A stretch of 64,000 nt of DNA from Limnochorda sp. L945t (GTDB lineage Bacteria; Bacillota; Limnochordia; Limnochordales; Geochordaceae): the NCBI RefSeq assembly GCF_035593305.1, contig NZ_CP141615.1, positions 1,488,001 through 1,552,000 on the forward strand, written 5' to 3'. This document shows, in pieces, positions 25,208 through 35,266 of the stretch (position 1 is its first letter; the number at the start of each line of letters is the position of its first letter). The notes under the pieces are model-generated. The model was not told the origin of the DNA and searched no databases. It was given only the letters and a program-made list of their open reading frames with translations. The translations under genes and the position numbers were made by a program.

Positions 25208-25720
25208 TCAGGGCGACGGCGCTTCCCGCGATTCCCGCGCCGGCTCCCCCAGCGGGTAGCGGTTGAGGAGCGAGGCGCCGACCAGTGCGATGAGGGCGGC
25301 GACGGGGCTCACGAGCTGCACGCCGAGCGGGCGGTCGGCGGTGTCGCCCAGGTATTCCAAGAGCAGCCCGAGCACCAAGCCCGACAGGGCGATGACTGCC
25401 TGGTTGATGACCCCTTGCACCGCGAAGTACATGCCCTCTCGCTGCTCTCCCGTTCGGGCGGCATCATCACGGGCAATCTCCGCTACCATCACGTTGGGCA
25501 GGGTGAGCAGCGCCCCGAATCCGAAGCCGGCCACCGCCATCACGATGGCGCCCCGCACGAGGGCCGGGGCGACGGCGAAAAGATGAGCCGGGAAGAACAG
25601 GAGCGCCGCGACGGCCACCAGCAGCATCCCCAACTGGAACGTCCGCCGGGTGCCCAGCCGCCGGCTCAGGCGGTTGAGCAGCGGCAGCGTGGCCAGTGCC
25701 ACGACGATTCGAGTCCCGAG
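25208..25720 (-). pseudogene. 3' half of an MFS (GPH-like) transporter
   Basis: About 170 codons with five to six helices: LGTRIVVALATLPLLNRLSRRLG, TFQLGMLLVAVAALLFFP, AGFGFGALLTLPNVMVAEIARDD (with the R/D-rich loop of glycoside-pentoside-hexuronide type carriers) and REGMYFAVQGVINQAVIALSG. The N-terminal six helices are missing; sequence upstream of 25720 is unrelated and leads into the insertion sequence. It may be an older deletion, since the flank beyond the insertion sequence does not restore the gene. Confidence 0.65.
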
Positions 25721-25799
25721 GCTCGTGACATTGCCGCCGAAGGCCCGGGGGGACGCAACGTCGCCGTCACAAGACCCTGGATAACGGGTGCAGCCGCGG

Positions 25800-25816
25800 C
25801 AAGCCTCGCCGCGGCG
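25800..25816. repeat. 17-bp target-site duplication, left copy
   Basis: CAAGCCTCGCCGCGGCG, identical to 27342-27358, directly abutting the left TGTC end of the insertion sequence. Long duplications of 15-17 bp are known for part of the IS1202 group. Confidence 0.8.
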
Positions 25817-27341
25817 TGTCAAGGGACAGTGACTTTGTCACCCTTTCGCACGTTCATGGGGACCGAGATTATGTCATCCCGCTAAGTGTACAGAGCGGAG
25901 GAGCGTGGGACGCGCATGTCCTTGAAGGGCCGGCGCCACGGGTGCGTGGCTGGCGGGCGAGAGGTAGGGCGGGGCGATGGCGGCGGGGCCGTCACCGGTG
26001 TGGGGTTAGGCAGTGGTGGGGGCGTAACGACGTCCAGTTCCTGCAGGGTATAGACCTGGCCGGCATAGAGTGCGCGTCGCACGCCGTCCAGGCCGGTCAG
26101 TACGGTGACCGTCCGGCGGGGCGTCAGGGGCACCACGTGGCGGTGCGCATCCAGCAGCTGATAGGTCTTGCCCTGGAAGCTGATCGTGGAGCCGGCGGAG
26201 GCCTTGCGCGTCTCCCGCAAGGCCAGGATAGTGAGAAGCTCATGGGCATTGGGGGCAGGACGGAAGGCGGGCTGGGGGTCTTTCGGGGCGACCGCAAAGC
26301 GGCGGTTGAAGCGTTCGATGAACCCGGGCAGGAAGTGGTTGGCATCGTCCAGGGTGCGGACGCGGGCAATGCGCAGCTCGGTTACCAGGCGGCTTTGGAG
26401 GGTTTGCCAGAGGCGTTCGATGCGGCCTTTGGCTTGGGGGGAACGGGCCGGGATATGGACGATCCCGAGGGCCTGCAGGGCCTGACCGAACTGGGTCAGT
26501 GGGATCGTCTGGCCAGCCAGTTCCTCGTCGATGGACAGCCGGCCCTGCTTGGGGGAGAAGAACAGGGTGTGGCGGTCGGAGTAGAGGCGCACGGGCACGC
26601 CGTGGTGCTGGAGGATCTGGCGGAGGACCTGGAGATAGCCCATCAGTTGCTCGGTGAGGAGAAACCAAAGGCCCAGAATCTGACTGGTGGCATCGTCGAT
26701 GGCCCCATGCAAGCAGAGGTGAGGACCGCGGTCTTCCAGCCAGGCAAACGGGCTGGCGTCGACCTGGACCAAGGCGCCGGCTTGGGGCATCCGCTCCCGG
26801 GAGCGGCGCCGGCGGGCCGCTTTGTGGGTATGGGCCAAGGGAATCCCGGCCGCCTTGAGGATGCGGGCGATGGTCTTGGCACTGAGATGGACCTGATGGT
26901 ACTCGGCCAGGAGTTCGGCCATGTGCTGGCAGCTCGCATCCCGGTAGACATCCAGCGCCAGACCCAGGACGGTTTGGCGCACGGCGTCGGGGACCGCATG
27001 GCTGGGTCGGCGGCCGCGGTTTTTGTGGGCCAGGATGGCAGCCCCGTGCTGGGCGAAGGCGTGCTTGAGACGTAGGACATGGCGTTCGGACAGTCCGAGG
27101 GCTTGAGCTCCTTCCCATACCGTGATCTCGCCTTTGAGCAGACGCTCGAGCACGGGAATGCGCTGGGCCTCGTCGGGACGCAAGAAGACGTCACCCTTCA
27201 TGGGGACGAGACATTCGCCAGGGCGGGCGTCGGCCCCGGGGGGCACCCCCCGGGGCCCCACCCCGGGCCCCCTCCGGTCATCAGGGGAGTGACAAAATCT
27301 CAGTCCCGTTCACGGGGTGACATTATCACTGTCCGGCGACA
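25817..27341 (-). mobile_element. Intact insertion sequence, IS1202 (ISNCY)-like
   Basis: 1525 bp bounded by TGTC...GACA ends. The terminal inverted repeats read TGTC-NNN-GGACAGTGA then TGTCACCC on both sides, and a second block GGGAC-GAGATT-TGTCA about 35 bases further in also matches, so each end carries two related transposase-binding motifs. It is flanked by an exact 17-bp target duplication. One transposase gene fills the element on the minus strand. Intact frame, ends and duplication indicate a recent insertion. Confidence 0.85.
25882..27201 (-). CDS. DDE transposase, ISNCY/IS1202 family
   Basis: 439 residues from ATG 27201 (MKGDVFLRPDEAQRIPVLER). The N-terminal HTH reads LLKGEITVWEGAQALGLSER then HVLRLKHAFAQHG. 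The catalytic core shows Asp in LVQVDASPFAWLED, Asp in RLYSDRHTLFF and Glu in AKGRIERLWQTLQSRL, the DDE triad of this group. A Pro-rich tail ends at the stop inside the left end of the element. No strong ribosome site is seen; a frame extension to 27261 is possible. Confidence 0.9.
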   Translation of the reverse strand: MKGDVFLRPDEAQRIPVLERLLKGEITVWEGAQALGLSERHVLRLKHAFAQHGAAILAHKNRGRRPSHAVPDAVRQTVLGLALDVYRDASCQHMAELLAEYHQVHLSAKTIARILKAAGIPLAHTHKAARRRRSRERMPQAGALVQVDASPFAWLEDRGPHLCLHGAIDDATSQILGLWFLLTEQLMGYLQVLRQILQHHGVPVRLYSDRHTLFFSPKQGRLSIDEELAGQTIPLTQFGQALQALGIVHIPARSPQAKGRIERLWQTLQSRLVTELRIARVRTLDDANHFLPGFIERFNRRFAVAPKDPQPAFRPAPNAHELLTILALRETRKASAGSTISFQGKTYQLLDAHRHVVPLTPRRTVTVLTGLDGVRRALYAGQVYTLQELDVVTPPPLPNPTPVTAPPPSPRPTSRPPATHPWRRPFKDMRVPRSSALYT

Positions 27342-27358
27342 CAAGCCTCGCCGCGGCG
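27342..27358. repeat. 17-bp target-site duplication, right copy
   Basis: Exact repeat of 25800-25816, starting right after the GACA end of the insertion sequence and ending where the -35 box of the thiamine promoter begins. Confidence 0.8.
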
Positions 27359-27388
27359 TTGCAGGCCCAGCCGGGCTTCTGGTATACT
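27359..27388 (+). promoter_or_regulatory. Probable promoter of the thiamine operon
   Basis: TTGCAG (27359-27364) and TATACT (27383-27388) with an 18-base spacer, about 40 bases upstream of the TPP riboswitch. The insertion sequence's right duplication ends one base before the -35 box, so the core promoter is intact but any upstream element has been replaced. Confidence 0.6.
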
Positions 27389-27426
27389 GGGCTGCGCGCA
27401 AAACTGCATAGAGCACTGGCCGTAGG

Positions 27427-29544
<2,118 letters not shown>

Positions 29545-29595
29545 CGAGGTGCCGTATCGTTCGAGCAAGGCAAGGGACGAGGGTACGAAGCAAGC

Positions 29596-29615
29596 ACCGC
29601 CCCGGGAGGGGCGGT
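29596..29615 (+). terminator. Hairpin after thiC
   Basis: ACCGCCCC/GGGGCGGT with a GGGA loop, 50 bases after the thiC stop and just before the second riboswitch. No T run. It may partially terminate or protect the thiC message. Confidence 0.45.
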
Positions 29616-29622
29616 CATGAAC

Positions 29623-29730
29623 GGCCACGAGGGGTGCGGCCGCCTGCAGTGGGCGGTCGCTGAGAGGGGCGCTCGAGGCGCCCCAACCCTTCGAACCTGA
29701 TCTGGGTCATACCAGCGTAGGGACGTGGGC
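29623..29730 (+). promoter_or_regulatory. Second TPP riboswitch, ahead of the thiD-thiM-thiE fusion
   Basis: Conserved GGGGTGC, GCTGAGAGG, a variable GGGCGCTCGAGGCGCCC arm, ACCCTTCGAACCTGATCTGG and the ACCAGCGTAGGGA element, closed by CCACG/CGTGG. This second aptamer sits inside the operon, between thiC and the fusion gene, so the two coding regions are sensed independently. Confidence 0.93.
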
Positions 29731-29773
29731 CGGTCGGTACGAGGACACGTGACGCCACGCGCGCGGTACGCCC

Positions 29774-29810
29774 CGGTGATCAGGTGGCCGTCCATCAGGG
29801 GGGATCACCG
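29774..29810 (+). promoter_or_regulatory. Start-codon-sequestering helix (riboswitch output)
   Basis: CGGTGATC (29774-29781) is the exact complement of GATCACCG (29803-29810), which spans the last bases of the GGGGGGA ribosome site through the first base of the GTG start. Forming this helix would hide the start, giving translational control by the aptamer 45 bases upstream. Only the pairing is seen; switching is inferred. Confidence 0.6.
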
Positions 29811-32212
29811 TGGGCTATCCCAGGGCATTGACCATCGCCGGCTCCGACAGCGGCGGGGGCGCCGGCATCCAGGCGGACATCAAGACCTTCCAGATGCTCG
29901 GCACCTACGGTACGAGCGTCGTGACGGCGCTCACCGCGCAGGATACCACCGGCGTGCACGAGGTCGTCGAGCTTTCCCCGGCTTTCGTCATGCGCCAGCT
30001 CGAGGCAGTGCTGTCCGATATCGGCGCTGACGCTGCCAAGACGGGGATGCTTGCCTCGTCCGCGATCATCGAGGCTGTGGCCCGTACGCTCGAGACGCGG
30101 CCCGAGCTCCCACTCGTCGTCGACCCCGTCATGGTAGCCAAGAGCGGCGACTCCCTGCTCGACCCCGGCGCCGTGGAGGCGCTGCGCACACGCTTGTTGC
30201 CCCGAGCGACCGTCGTCACGCCCAACGTCCCGGAGGCCCAGGTGTTGACGGGTCTGGCCGTCCGAGACGTCGCAGGGATGCAGGAGGCAGCCCGGCAGCT
30301 CGTCGCGATGGGCGCCCGGTGGGCGCTGGTGAAAGGCGGCCATCTCGACACAGGGGACGAGGTCGTCGACGTGCTGTTCGACGGCCGCCACTTCGAACTC
30401 CTGCGTCATCCCCGCATTCGAACGGTACACACGCACGGCACCGGGTGCACGCTGTCGGCTGCCATCACCGCCTTCATCGCCCGGGGCTTTCACGTGGACC
30501 AGGCGGTGAGGCGGGCACAGCGATACATGCAGTCCGCCCTCGAACAGGCCCGTGAGCTCGGACACGGCCGGGGTCCCACCAACCACTGGGCAGGAGCCGA
30601 CCTGGAGGCGATCCGGCGGCTGGGCAGTACGTCGGGCGGGGTGGTGCCGGTGCCGGAGCCGGCGCCGACACCGCAGCCCCCACCGGAGACGTGGCCGATA
30701 GGCGCGCGGCCATGGCTGTGGCGCGCCGCGCCCTTCGTGCAGCGCATCCGCGCGGAACGCCCCACCATCCACGCCATCACCAACCTGGTCACGATCCAGC
30801 GCGTCGCCTCGGCCGCCCTCGCGGTCGGGGCGGCACCGATCATGGCCGATGCACCGCAGGAGGCGGAGACGCTCGCCGCGGCTTCCCGGGGTCTGGTCCT
30901 CAACATCGGCACGCCCGACGACCTGCACCTCGAGGCCATGCTAAGGGCGGCCCAGGCCGCCTCTCGGGCCGGGATCCCCATCGTGCTCGACCCGGTCGGG
31001 GTGGGAGCAACGACGCTACGTCAGCAGCTCGTCTTGCGCCTCATCACCACGGCCCGCCCGTCCGCCATCAAGGCCAACCTGGCCGAAGGGATGGCACTGT
31101 GGGAACTCCTGCGCGCTCGCGAGACGGGTCAACCTGCCGTCGAGGTACGGCAGGCTGGGGTGGAGCCGGCGTTGCTCGGCGGTGCCCCTCGGCCTTCTCT
31201 CGAGCAGATACGGGACGTCGCCGCTTGCCTGGCGCGCCGGCTCGAGTGTCTGGTGGCCATCACGGGCCCGGTTGACGTGGTATCCGACGGCGCACGTACG
31301 CTCGAAGTGCACCACGGTCACCCGCTCATGGGCGATATCACGGGTTCGGGATGTATGGTGACCGCGGTCGTGGCAGCGTTCCTGGCGGTGGCCCGGCCCT
31401 ACGAGCGCCTGGATGCGGCGGCGGCAGCGTTGGCGGTGTTCGCCATCGCAGGCCAGCGGGCAGCGGGCGCCGTTGCCGGGCCCGGGACGCTGCCGGCGGT
31501 TCTCCTGGACGAGCTGGACGCTCTGACCAGGCAGCCCGCTCGAGCCTTCGACCCGCGGCTCTACGTCATCACCGACTCCCGCCGCACGGGAGTCGCGGGC
31601 GTGGTACCGGCCGTCGAGGCAGCGCTGCGCGGCGGAAGCCGCGTCGTTCAGCTCCGGGAGAAGACGCTCCCGACACCGGCCCTGCTGGAGCTCGGGCATG
31701 CCTTGCGGGACGTGACTCGGCAGTACGGAGCCGTCTTCCTGGTGAACGACCGGATCGACGTCGCAAAGGCGGTACAGGCCGACGGCGTCCATCTCGGAAC
31801 CGGCGACATGCCGGTGGAGCGGGCCCGGGCGATCCTGGGGCCCGAGTCCATCATCGGAGCATCGGTCGAATCGGCCGCCGAGGCGGCGGCCGCCGCGCGC
31901 GCCGGCGCCGACTACCTCGGGGTGGGCCCGGTGTACGCCACCATGAGCAAGGAAGATGCAGGTGCCGCTCGCGGCATCGAACTCGTCCGGCAGGTGCGCA
32001 AGGCCACGCACCTGCCCATCGTGGCCATCTCCGGCATCGACGAGAGCAATGCACCGCCGGCCATCGAGGCAGGGGCAGACGGTGTGGCGGTCATTGCCGC
32101 CGTCATGGGCGCGCCCGATCCCGAGGCGGCGGCACGCCGCCTGCTGGCCGCAGTCGAGCGGGGTCTCGCCCGGCGAGGTCTCGACGGGCATCGAGGAGGG
32201 GACGCGTCGTGA
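29810..32212 (+). CDS. thiD-thiM-thiE: Trifunctional ThiD-ThiM-ThiE fusion
   Basis: 800 residues encoding three thiamine enzymes in one chain. Residues 1-265 are HMP/HMP-P kinase ThiD (ALTIAGSDSGGGAGIQADIK; HGTGCTLSAAI). After a Pro-rich linker (about 275-300), residues 305-565 are hydroxyethylthiazole kinase ThiM (ITNLVTIQRVASAALAVGAAP, VLDPVGVGATTLR, GDITGSGCMVTAVVAAF). Residues 580-800 are thiamine-phosphate synthase ThiE (LYVITDSR, VVQLREKTL, LVNDRIDVAKAVQADGVHLG, GADYLGVGPVYATMSKEDAG). Together they phosphorylate HMP and thiazole and join them. ThiM implies thiazole salvage; no thiazole synthesis genes are in the window. GTG start behind GGGGGGA. Confidence 0.95.
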   Translation: MGYPRALTIAGSDSGGGAGIQADIKTFQMLGTYGTSVVTALTAQDTTGVHEVVELSPAFVMRQLEAVLSDIGADAAKTGMLASSAIIEAVARTLETRPELPLVVDPVMVAKSGDSLLDPGAVEALRTRLLPRATVVTPNVPEAQVLTGLAVRDVAGMQEAARQLVAMGARWALVKGGHLDTGDEVVDVLFDGRHFELLRHPRIRTVHTHGTGCTLSAAITAFIARGFHVDQAVRRAQRYMQSALEQARELGHGRGPTNHWAGADLEAIRRLGSTSGGVVPVPEPAPTPQPPPETWPIGARPWLWRAAPFVQRIRAERPTIHAITNLVTIQRVASAALAVGAAPIMADAPQEAETLAAASRGLVLNIGTPDDLHLEAMLRAAQAASRAGIPIVLDPVGVGATTLRQQLVLRLITTARPSAIKANLAEGMALWELLRARETGQPAVEVRQAGVEPALLGGAPRPSLEQIRDVAACLARRLECLVAITGPVDVVSDGARTLEVHHGHPLMGDITGSGCMVTAVVAAFLAVARPYERLDAAAAALAVFAIAGQRAAGAVAGPGTLPAVLLDELDALTRQPARAFDPRLYVITDSRRTGVAGVVPAVEAALRGGSRVVQLREKTLPTPALLELGHALRDVTRQYGAVFLVNDRIDVAKAVQADGVHLGTGDMPVERARAILGPESIIGASVESAAEAAAAARAGADYLGVGPVYATMSKEDAGAARGIELVRQVRKATHLPIVAISGIDESNAPPAIEAGADGVAVIAAVMGAPDPEAAARRLLAAVERGLARRGLDGHRGGDAS

Positions 32213-32871
32213 GCTTGAGGGGAGACGTGGGCAAGCCGGCCGCGACCGCGGCATCAGGGCCGCTCGGCCGGCTACAGGTTCCCGAGCCCCGCCGGCCTGA
32301 CGACCGGGCCAAGGCCCCCGGACCGACGGCGGCGGTGGCGATCGGGGGACTCCTGGTGGCAGTCGGCACCGTGAGCGCTCATCTGATCTGGTTCCCGGCA
32401 GGGGTCGCGAGGGCGTTTCCCGTGCAACACGCCATCAACGTGCTGGCCGCTGTGATGCTCGGGCCGGGCCCGGCCATCGGGATCGCGGTCGCCATAGGAG
32501 TCCTGCGGAATCTGCTCGGAGCGGGGACGCCCCTCGCCTTCCCGGGGGCCATGATCGGGGCGGCACTGGCGGGCCTGGCGTTTCGGCGCACCGGACGGAT
32601 AGCGGCAGCCGTCGCCGGAGAGGTGCTGGGTACGGGAGTCCTGGGGGCACTGGTGGCTTATCCGGTGGCGCGGTGGCTGCTGGGGCACGAGGCGACGGCG
32701 TTTTTCTACGTGCTGCCGTTCAGCGTCTCGTCGGCAGCGGGCGCCCTCACCGCCGCGGCGCTCCTCGCGACGTTGAAGCGTTCCGGGGTTTGGGGGAGCC
32801 GATGGCCATCCCTGCCACGTACGCGGCCGGACACCCGCTGCCTCCAGCCGACGCGACCGAGGCGTAGATGA
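32209..32871 (+). CDS. thiW: ECF-type thiazole/thiamine-precursor transporter ThiW
   Basis: 220 residues with five or six helices: TAAVAIGGLLVAVGTVSAHL, PVQHAINVLAAVMLGPGPAIG, VLRNLLGAGTPLAFPGAMIGAALAGL and VLGTGVLGALVAYPVARWLLG. This is the ThiW S-component pattern (QHxxNVxxxVxLGP, TPLAFPGxMxGA), predicted to take up hydroxyethylthiazole. It overlaps the fusion gene by GTGA and has GAGGAGGG upstream, so it is co-translated with the thiazole kinase that would use its substrate. The ~30-residue N-terminal and the Arg-rich C-terminal tails are not conserved. Confidence 0.9.
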   Translation: MSLRGDVGKPAATAASGPLGRLQVPEPRRPDDRAKAPGPTAAVAIGGLLVAVGTVSAHLIWFPAGVARAFPVQHAINVLAAVMLGPGPAIGIAVAIGVLRNLLGAGTPLAFPGAMIGAALAGLAFRRTGRIAAAVAGEVLGTGVLGALVAYPVARWLLGHEATAFFYVLPFSVSSAAGALTAAALLATLKRSGVWGSRWPSLPRTRPDTRCLQPTRPRRR

Positions 32872-32916
32872 ACACCGCCAGGGTGCAGCGGGCAGCGGGC
32901 AGCGGGTAGAGCGCCC

Positions 32917-32942
32917 GCAGCAGGGGCCGAAGCCCCTGCTGC
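32917..32942. terminator. Bidirectional hairpin between thiW and the amidase gene
   Basis: GCAGCAGGGGC/GCCCCTGCTGC, an 11-bp perfect stem with a CGAA loop, located between the convergent thiW stop (32871) and the amidase stop (32946). No T run on either side. Confidence 0.6.
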
Positions 32943-32945
32943 CGT

Positions 32946-34265
32946 TCAGCCGATTCCGTACTGCTCTTTCACGAAGGGGAGCAGCCCTGCCCGCTCCAGG
33001 TTCGCCAAAGGTGCGAGAAACGTCACCTGCACCACGCCCGGGTGTCGCCCGATTTCGATGGCCCCGGTGATGGTGGCGCGGTTGAGCACCTCGCCCGTGC
33101 TCATGCCCAGGAGCGTGGCAGCCCGCCGCAGCCCCACCTGGGTCGCACTGTTGAGATCCGGCCCCGTCCCGATGACGGAGATGGGAGCCGATGCTTCGAC
33201 GTCCTGCAGGCCCCAGCGCCGGGCGAGCTCGCGGGCCCGCGCCTTTTCGGCGTCGGATAGCGGACGTGCCAGCGGCGGCAAATCCTCGACCAGCGGGAAG
33301 AGCACGGGGCCTTCCAACGATCGCCCCTTCAGCACCTCGACCTGGAGGGTGACGGACCCGGAGACGTCCATGGTGTGGCCGGCGATTTCCCCGTCGCCTT
33401 GCAGGGCGTGCATGTCGCCCACGTAGATGCCCGCCCCTGGCACCTTGACCGGCGCCAGGAGCAGCGCGCCGGGTCGGACGGCGTCGACGTCCATGTGCCC
33501 GTCGGTGCGAAGCTCGAGTTGCTCGACGGTCAGCGCGTACTCGTGGGGCGCGTTGACGAGCGCGGAGCCGAAGTCGCCGGCGTTGTGCGAGTCCGGCATC
33601 CGGATGGCGGGCGTCGTCCCCAGCTGTCCCAAGAACGGCCGTAGACGCACTGCCACGCCCACCAAGTCGTGCGGTGCGAAGAGCAGGATGGGATGCTGCA
33701 CCGAGTGGTCCGGGAGCGCCGCATAGCGTGCCGCTTCACGAGCGATGCGCTCGGCCGCCTCCTGGGGCACAGTCACTCCCACCGTTCGGGGCTCGTCGAA
33801 CACCACCGTGTAGCCGTGCTCGATCTGAAAGGGGGTGACTGGCGTCCCGCACCGGGCACACCGCACGGCCTGCTGGCCGATGCCTTCCACCCGCGTCTCC
33901 GGGTAAAGGGTGCCGCAGCGGGGACAACGGGCGGCCACGTAGGGATCGCCGAGGTAGTGACCCTCCACCCAGACGTCGTGACCGGAGGCGGTTGCCATAG
34001 AGGTTACCGTGATGTCACGGATCCGGATGGCCACCGCGTCGCCTGGCTCGGCGCCCTCTACGTAGACGGGCTGGGTCACCTCGTGGCCGCCGCGAAGACG
34101 GGGCGTAATCATGGGGCCCCAACATCCCGGGGCCGTGTTGGCGATGATGGTGCCGCCGTCCTGCACCGGCCCGAGCATGGGGGCCCCGGGATCCAGAATG
34201 CCGTTGGTGAAGGTGGAAACCAGCACGGTGCGGCTCGCCGTGCGCTCACCTACCTCAATGCCCAT
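32946..34265 (-). CDS. Acetamidase/formamidase family protein with zinc-ribbon insert
   Basis: 439 residues of the FmdA/AmdA fold: NTAPGCWGPMITPRLRGGHE, GDAVAIRIRDITVTSM, MPDSHNAGDFGSALVNAPHE, GALLLAPVKVPGAGIYVGDMHALQGDGEIAGH (catalytic Glu region). Between the first and second blocks is a ribbon with C114-x2-C117 and C136-x2-C139, which could bind zinc and is absent from the simplest family members. The family hydrolyses formamide or acetamide to ammonia. It is convergent to the thiamine operon and co-transcribed with a MoaD/ThiS-like gene 26 bases upstream, so a role in breaking down a formyl- or amide-containing pyrimidine or cofactor is possible but unproven. Confidence 0.85.
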   Translation of the reverse strand: MGIEVGERTASRTVLVSTFTNGILDPGAPMLGPVQDGGTIIANTAPGCWGPMITPRLRGGHEVTQPVYVEGAEPGDAVAIRIRDITVTSMATASGHDVWVEGHYLGDPYVAARCPRCGTLYPETRVEGIGQQAVRCARCGTPVTPFQIEHGYTVVFDEPRTVGVTVPQEAAERIAREAARYAALPDHSVQHPILLFAPHDLVGVAVRLRPFLGQLGTTPAIRMPDSHNAGDFGSALVNAPHEYALTVEQLELRTDGHMDVDAVRPGALLLAPVKVPGAGIYVGDMHALQGDGEIAGHTMDVSGSVTLQVEVLKGRSLEGPVLFPLVEDLPPLARPLSDAEKARARELARRWGLQDVEASAPISVIGTGPDLNSATQVGLRRAATLLGMSTGEVLNRATITGAIEIGRHPGVVQVTFLAPLANLERAGLLPFVKEQYGIG

Positions 34266-34291
34266 CGCGATGCACCTCCCCTTCCTGGCGT

Positions 34292-34543
34292 CTAACGCCC
34301 GCCGGCGGCGGGCGTTAGCAAAGCGATCTCACAGGCGTCCAAAATCGGTTCGTCGCGGCCCAGCACCCTTCCATCAGCCACGACGAGGGCGCTTGGCAGG
34401 TGCGGGGCCAGTTCGGGGAATCGGCGGGCCACAAGCGTACGCAGCCCGAGGGCAGTAAGACCTGCTTCCACGTCCTGCAAGCGAAGGACGGGCTGTCCTG
34501 CGATCGCGGCCAGGGAGGGGCTGAGGCGAACGTGAAGGCTCAT
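34292..34543 (-). CDS. MoaD/ThiS-like ubiquitin-fold protein ending GGR
   Basis: 83 residues: MSLHVRLSPSLAAIAGQPVL, then LGLRTLVARRFPELAPHLPSALVVADGRVL and ILDACEIALLTPAAGGR. The beta-grasp pattern ending in a GG motif after LLTPAA is that of MoaD/ThiS sulfur carriers, but one Arg follows the GG, so thiocarboxylation would need trimming as in some ubiquitin-like proteins. GAGGT lies ten bases before ATG. Forms an operon with the amidase gene. Confidence 0.7.
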   Translation of the reverse strand: MSLHVRLSPSLAAIAGQPVLRLQDVEAGLTALGLRTLVARRFPELAPHLPSALVVADGRVLGRDEPILDACEIALLTPAAGGR

Positions 34544-34788
34544 GACGGTTGACCTCGAGTGTATTCTATCCGAGTACAAGTCCGAGGGGCAAGGCACCTC
34601 GTCCCGGCCAGCTGTGCCGGCCCTCCTATCTGAGGGCCTGGCAAAGCCGGTCCCGCCGCCCGTTCGCCCGTGGCAGCCCCCCGGCAGCCCGCCGTCACCC
34701 ACCCCGCGCAGGGTCTCGCCGGCGCCTCCTCTGCCGATGGCCCTTGGATCTCATGCTAGCCCGGCTCGCCGGGCTGCACAGCCACGGG

Positions 34789-35211
34789 CTAGGGGGCAAG
34801 CTCGACCAAGGTCCAGACCAGCAGGGCGTGGAGCACGACGTGGTTCGAGTCCGGGACGGGGTGGTCGGCGATGGGCGGGAGGAACTTGTGCGTGCGTCCG
34901 AACTGCCGTGCATAGCTCTCCATGGCCGCATCGCCGGCCCCGAAGAAGTAAGGGACCCACCAGTTCACGACCTGAAGCGCCAGCCAGGTGCCGTAGAACG
35001 CCTGGGCGACATGAAGGGCCTGCCTGTTTCCGCTCGCAGTCCCCGCGATCAACGCGGTCTGAACCGCGCCGACGGCAATGTCGAGGCCTCCCTGTGGGTT
35101 TCCGCCCGCGAGGTCGTTCCACGGAAACAGCGGGACCCACTCGACGATCTGAAAGTAGGCGAGCAGAACAATCTGGGGGATGAGCGCCTTCGCCACGTGA
35201 CTCGCCGACAT
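34789..35211 (-). CDS. Small hypothetical membrane protein
   Basis: 140 residues with three or four helices (LIPQIVLLAYFQIVEWVPLFPW, LDIAVGAVQTALIAGTAS, AQAFYGTWLALQVVNWWVPYFFG, SNHVVLHALLVWTLVELAP). Trp/Tyr-rich with conserved-looking Asn and His in membrane segments. No family recognised. ATG 35211 has GGGAAGGGTGGGGAG ahead, better than the longer upstream frame. The stretch 34544-34788 to its left holds no gene. Confidence 0.55.
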   Translation of the reverse strand: MSASHVAKALIPQIVLLAYFQIVEWVPLFPWNDLAGGNPQGGLDIAVGAVQTALIAGTASGNRQALHVAQAFYGTWLALQVVNWWVPYFFGAGDAAMESYARQFGRTHKFLPPIADHPVPDSNHVVLHALLVWTLVELAP

Positions 35212-35266
35212 CGCTCCCCACCCTTCCCCGCGCGAGCCGCGGTCCGCCTGCAACCGGGGCCGAGCC

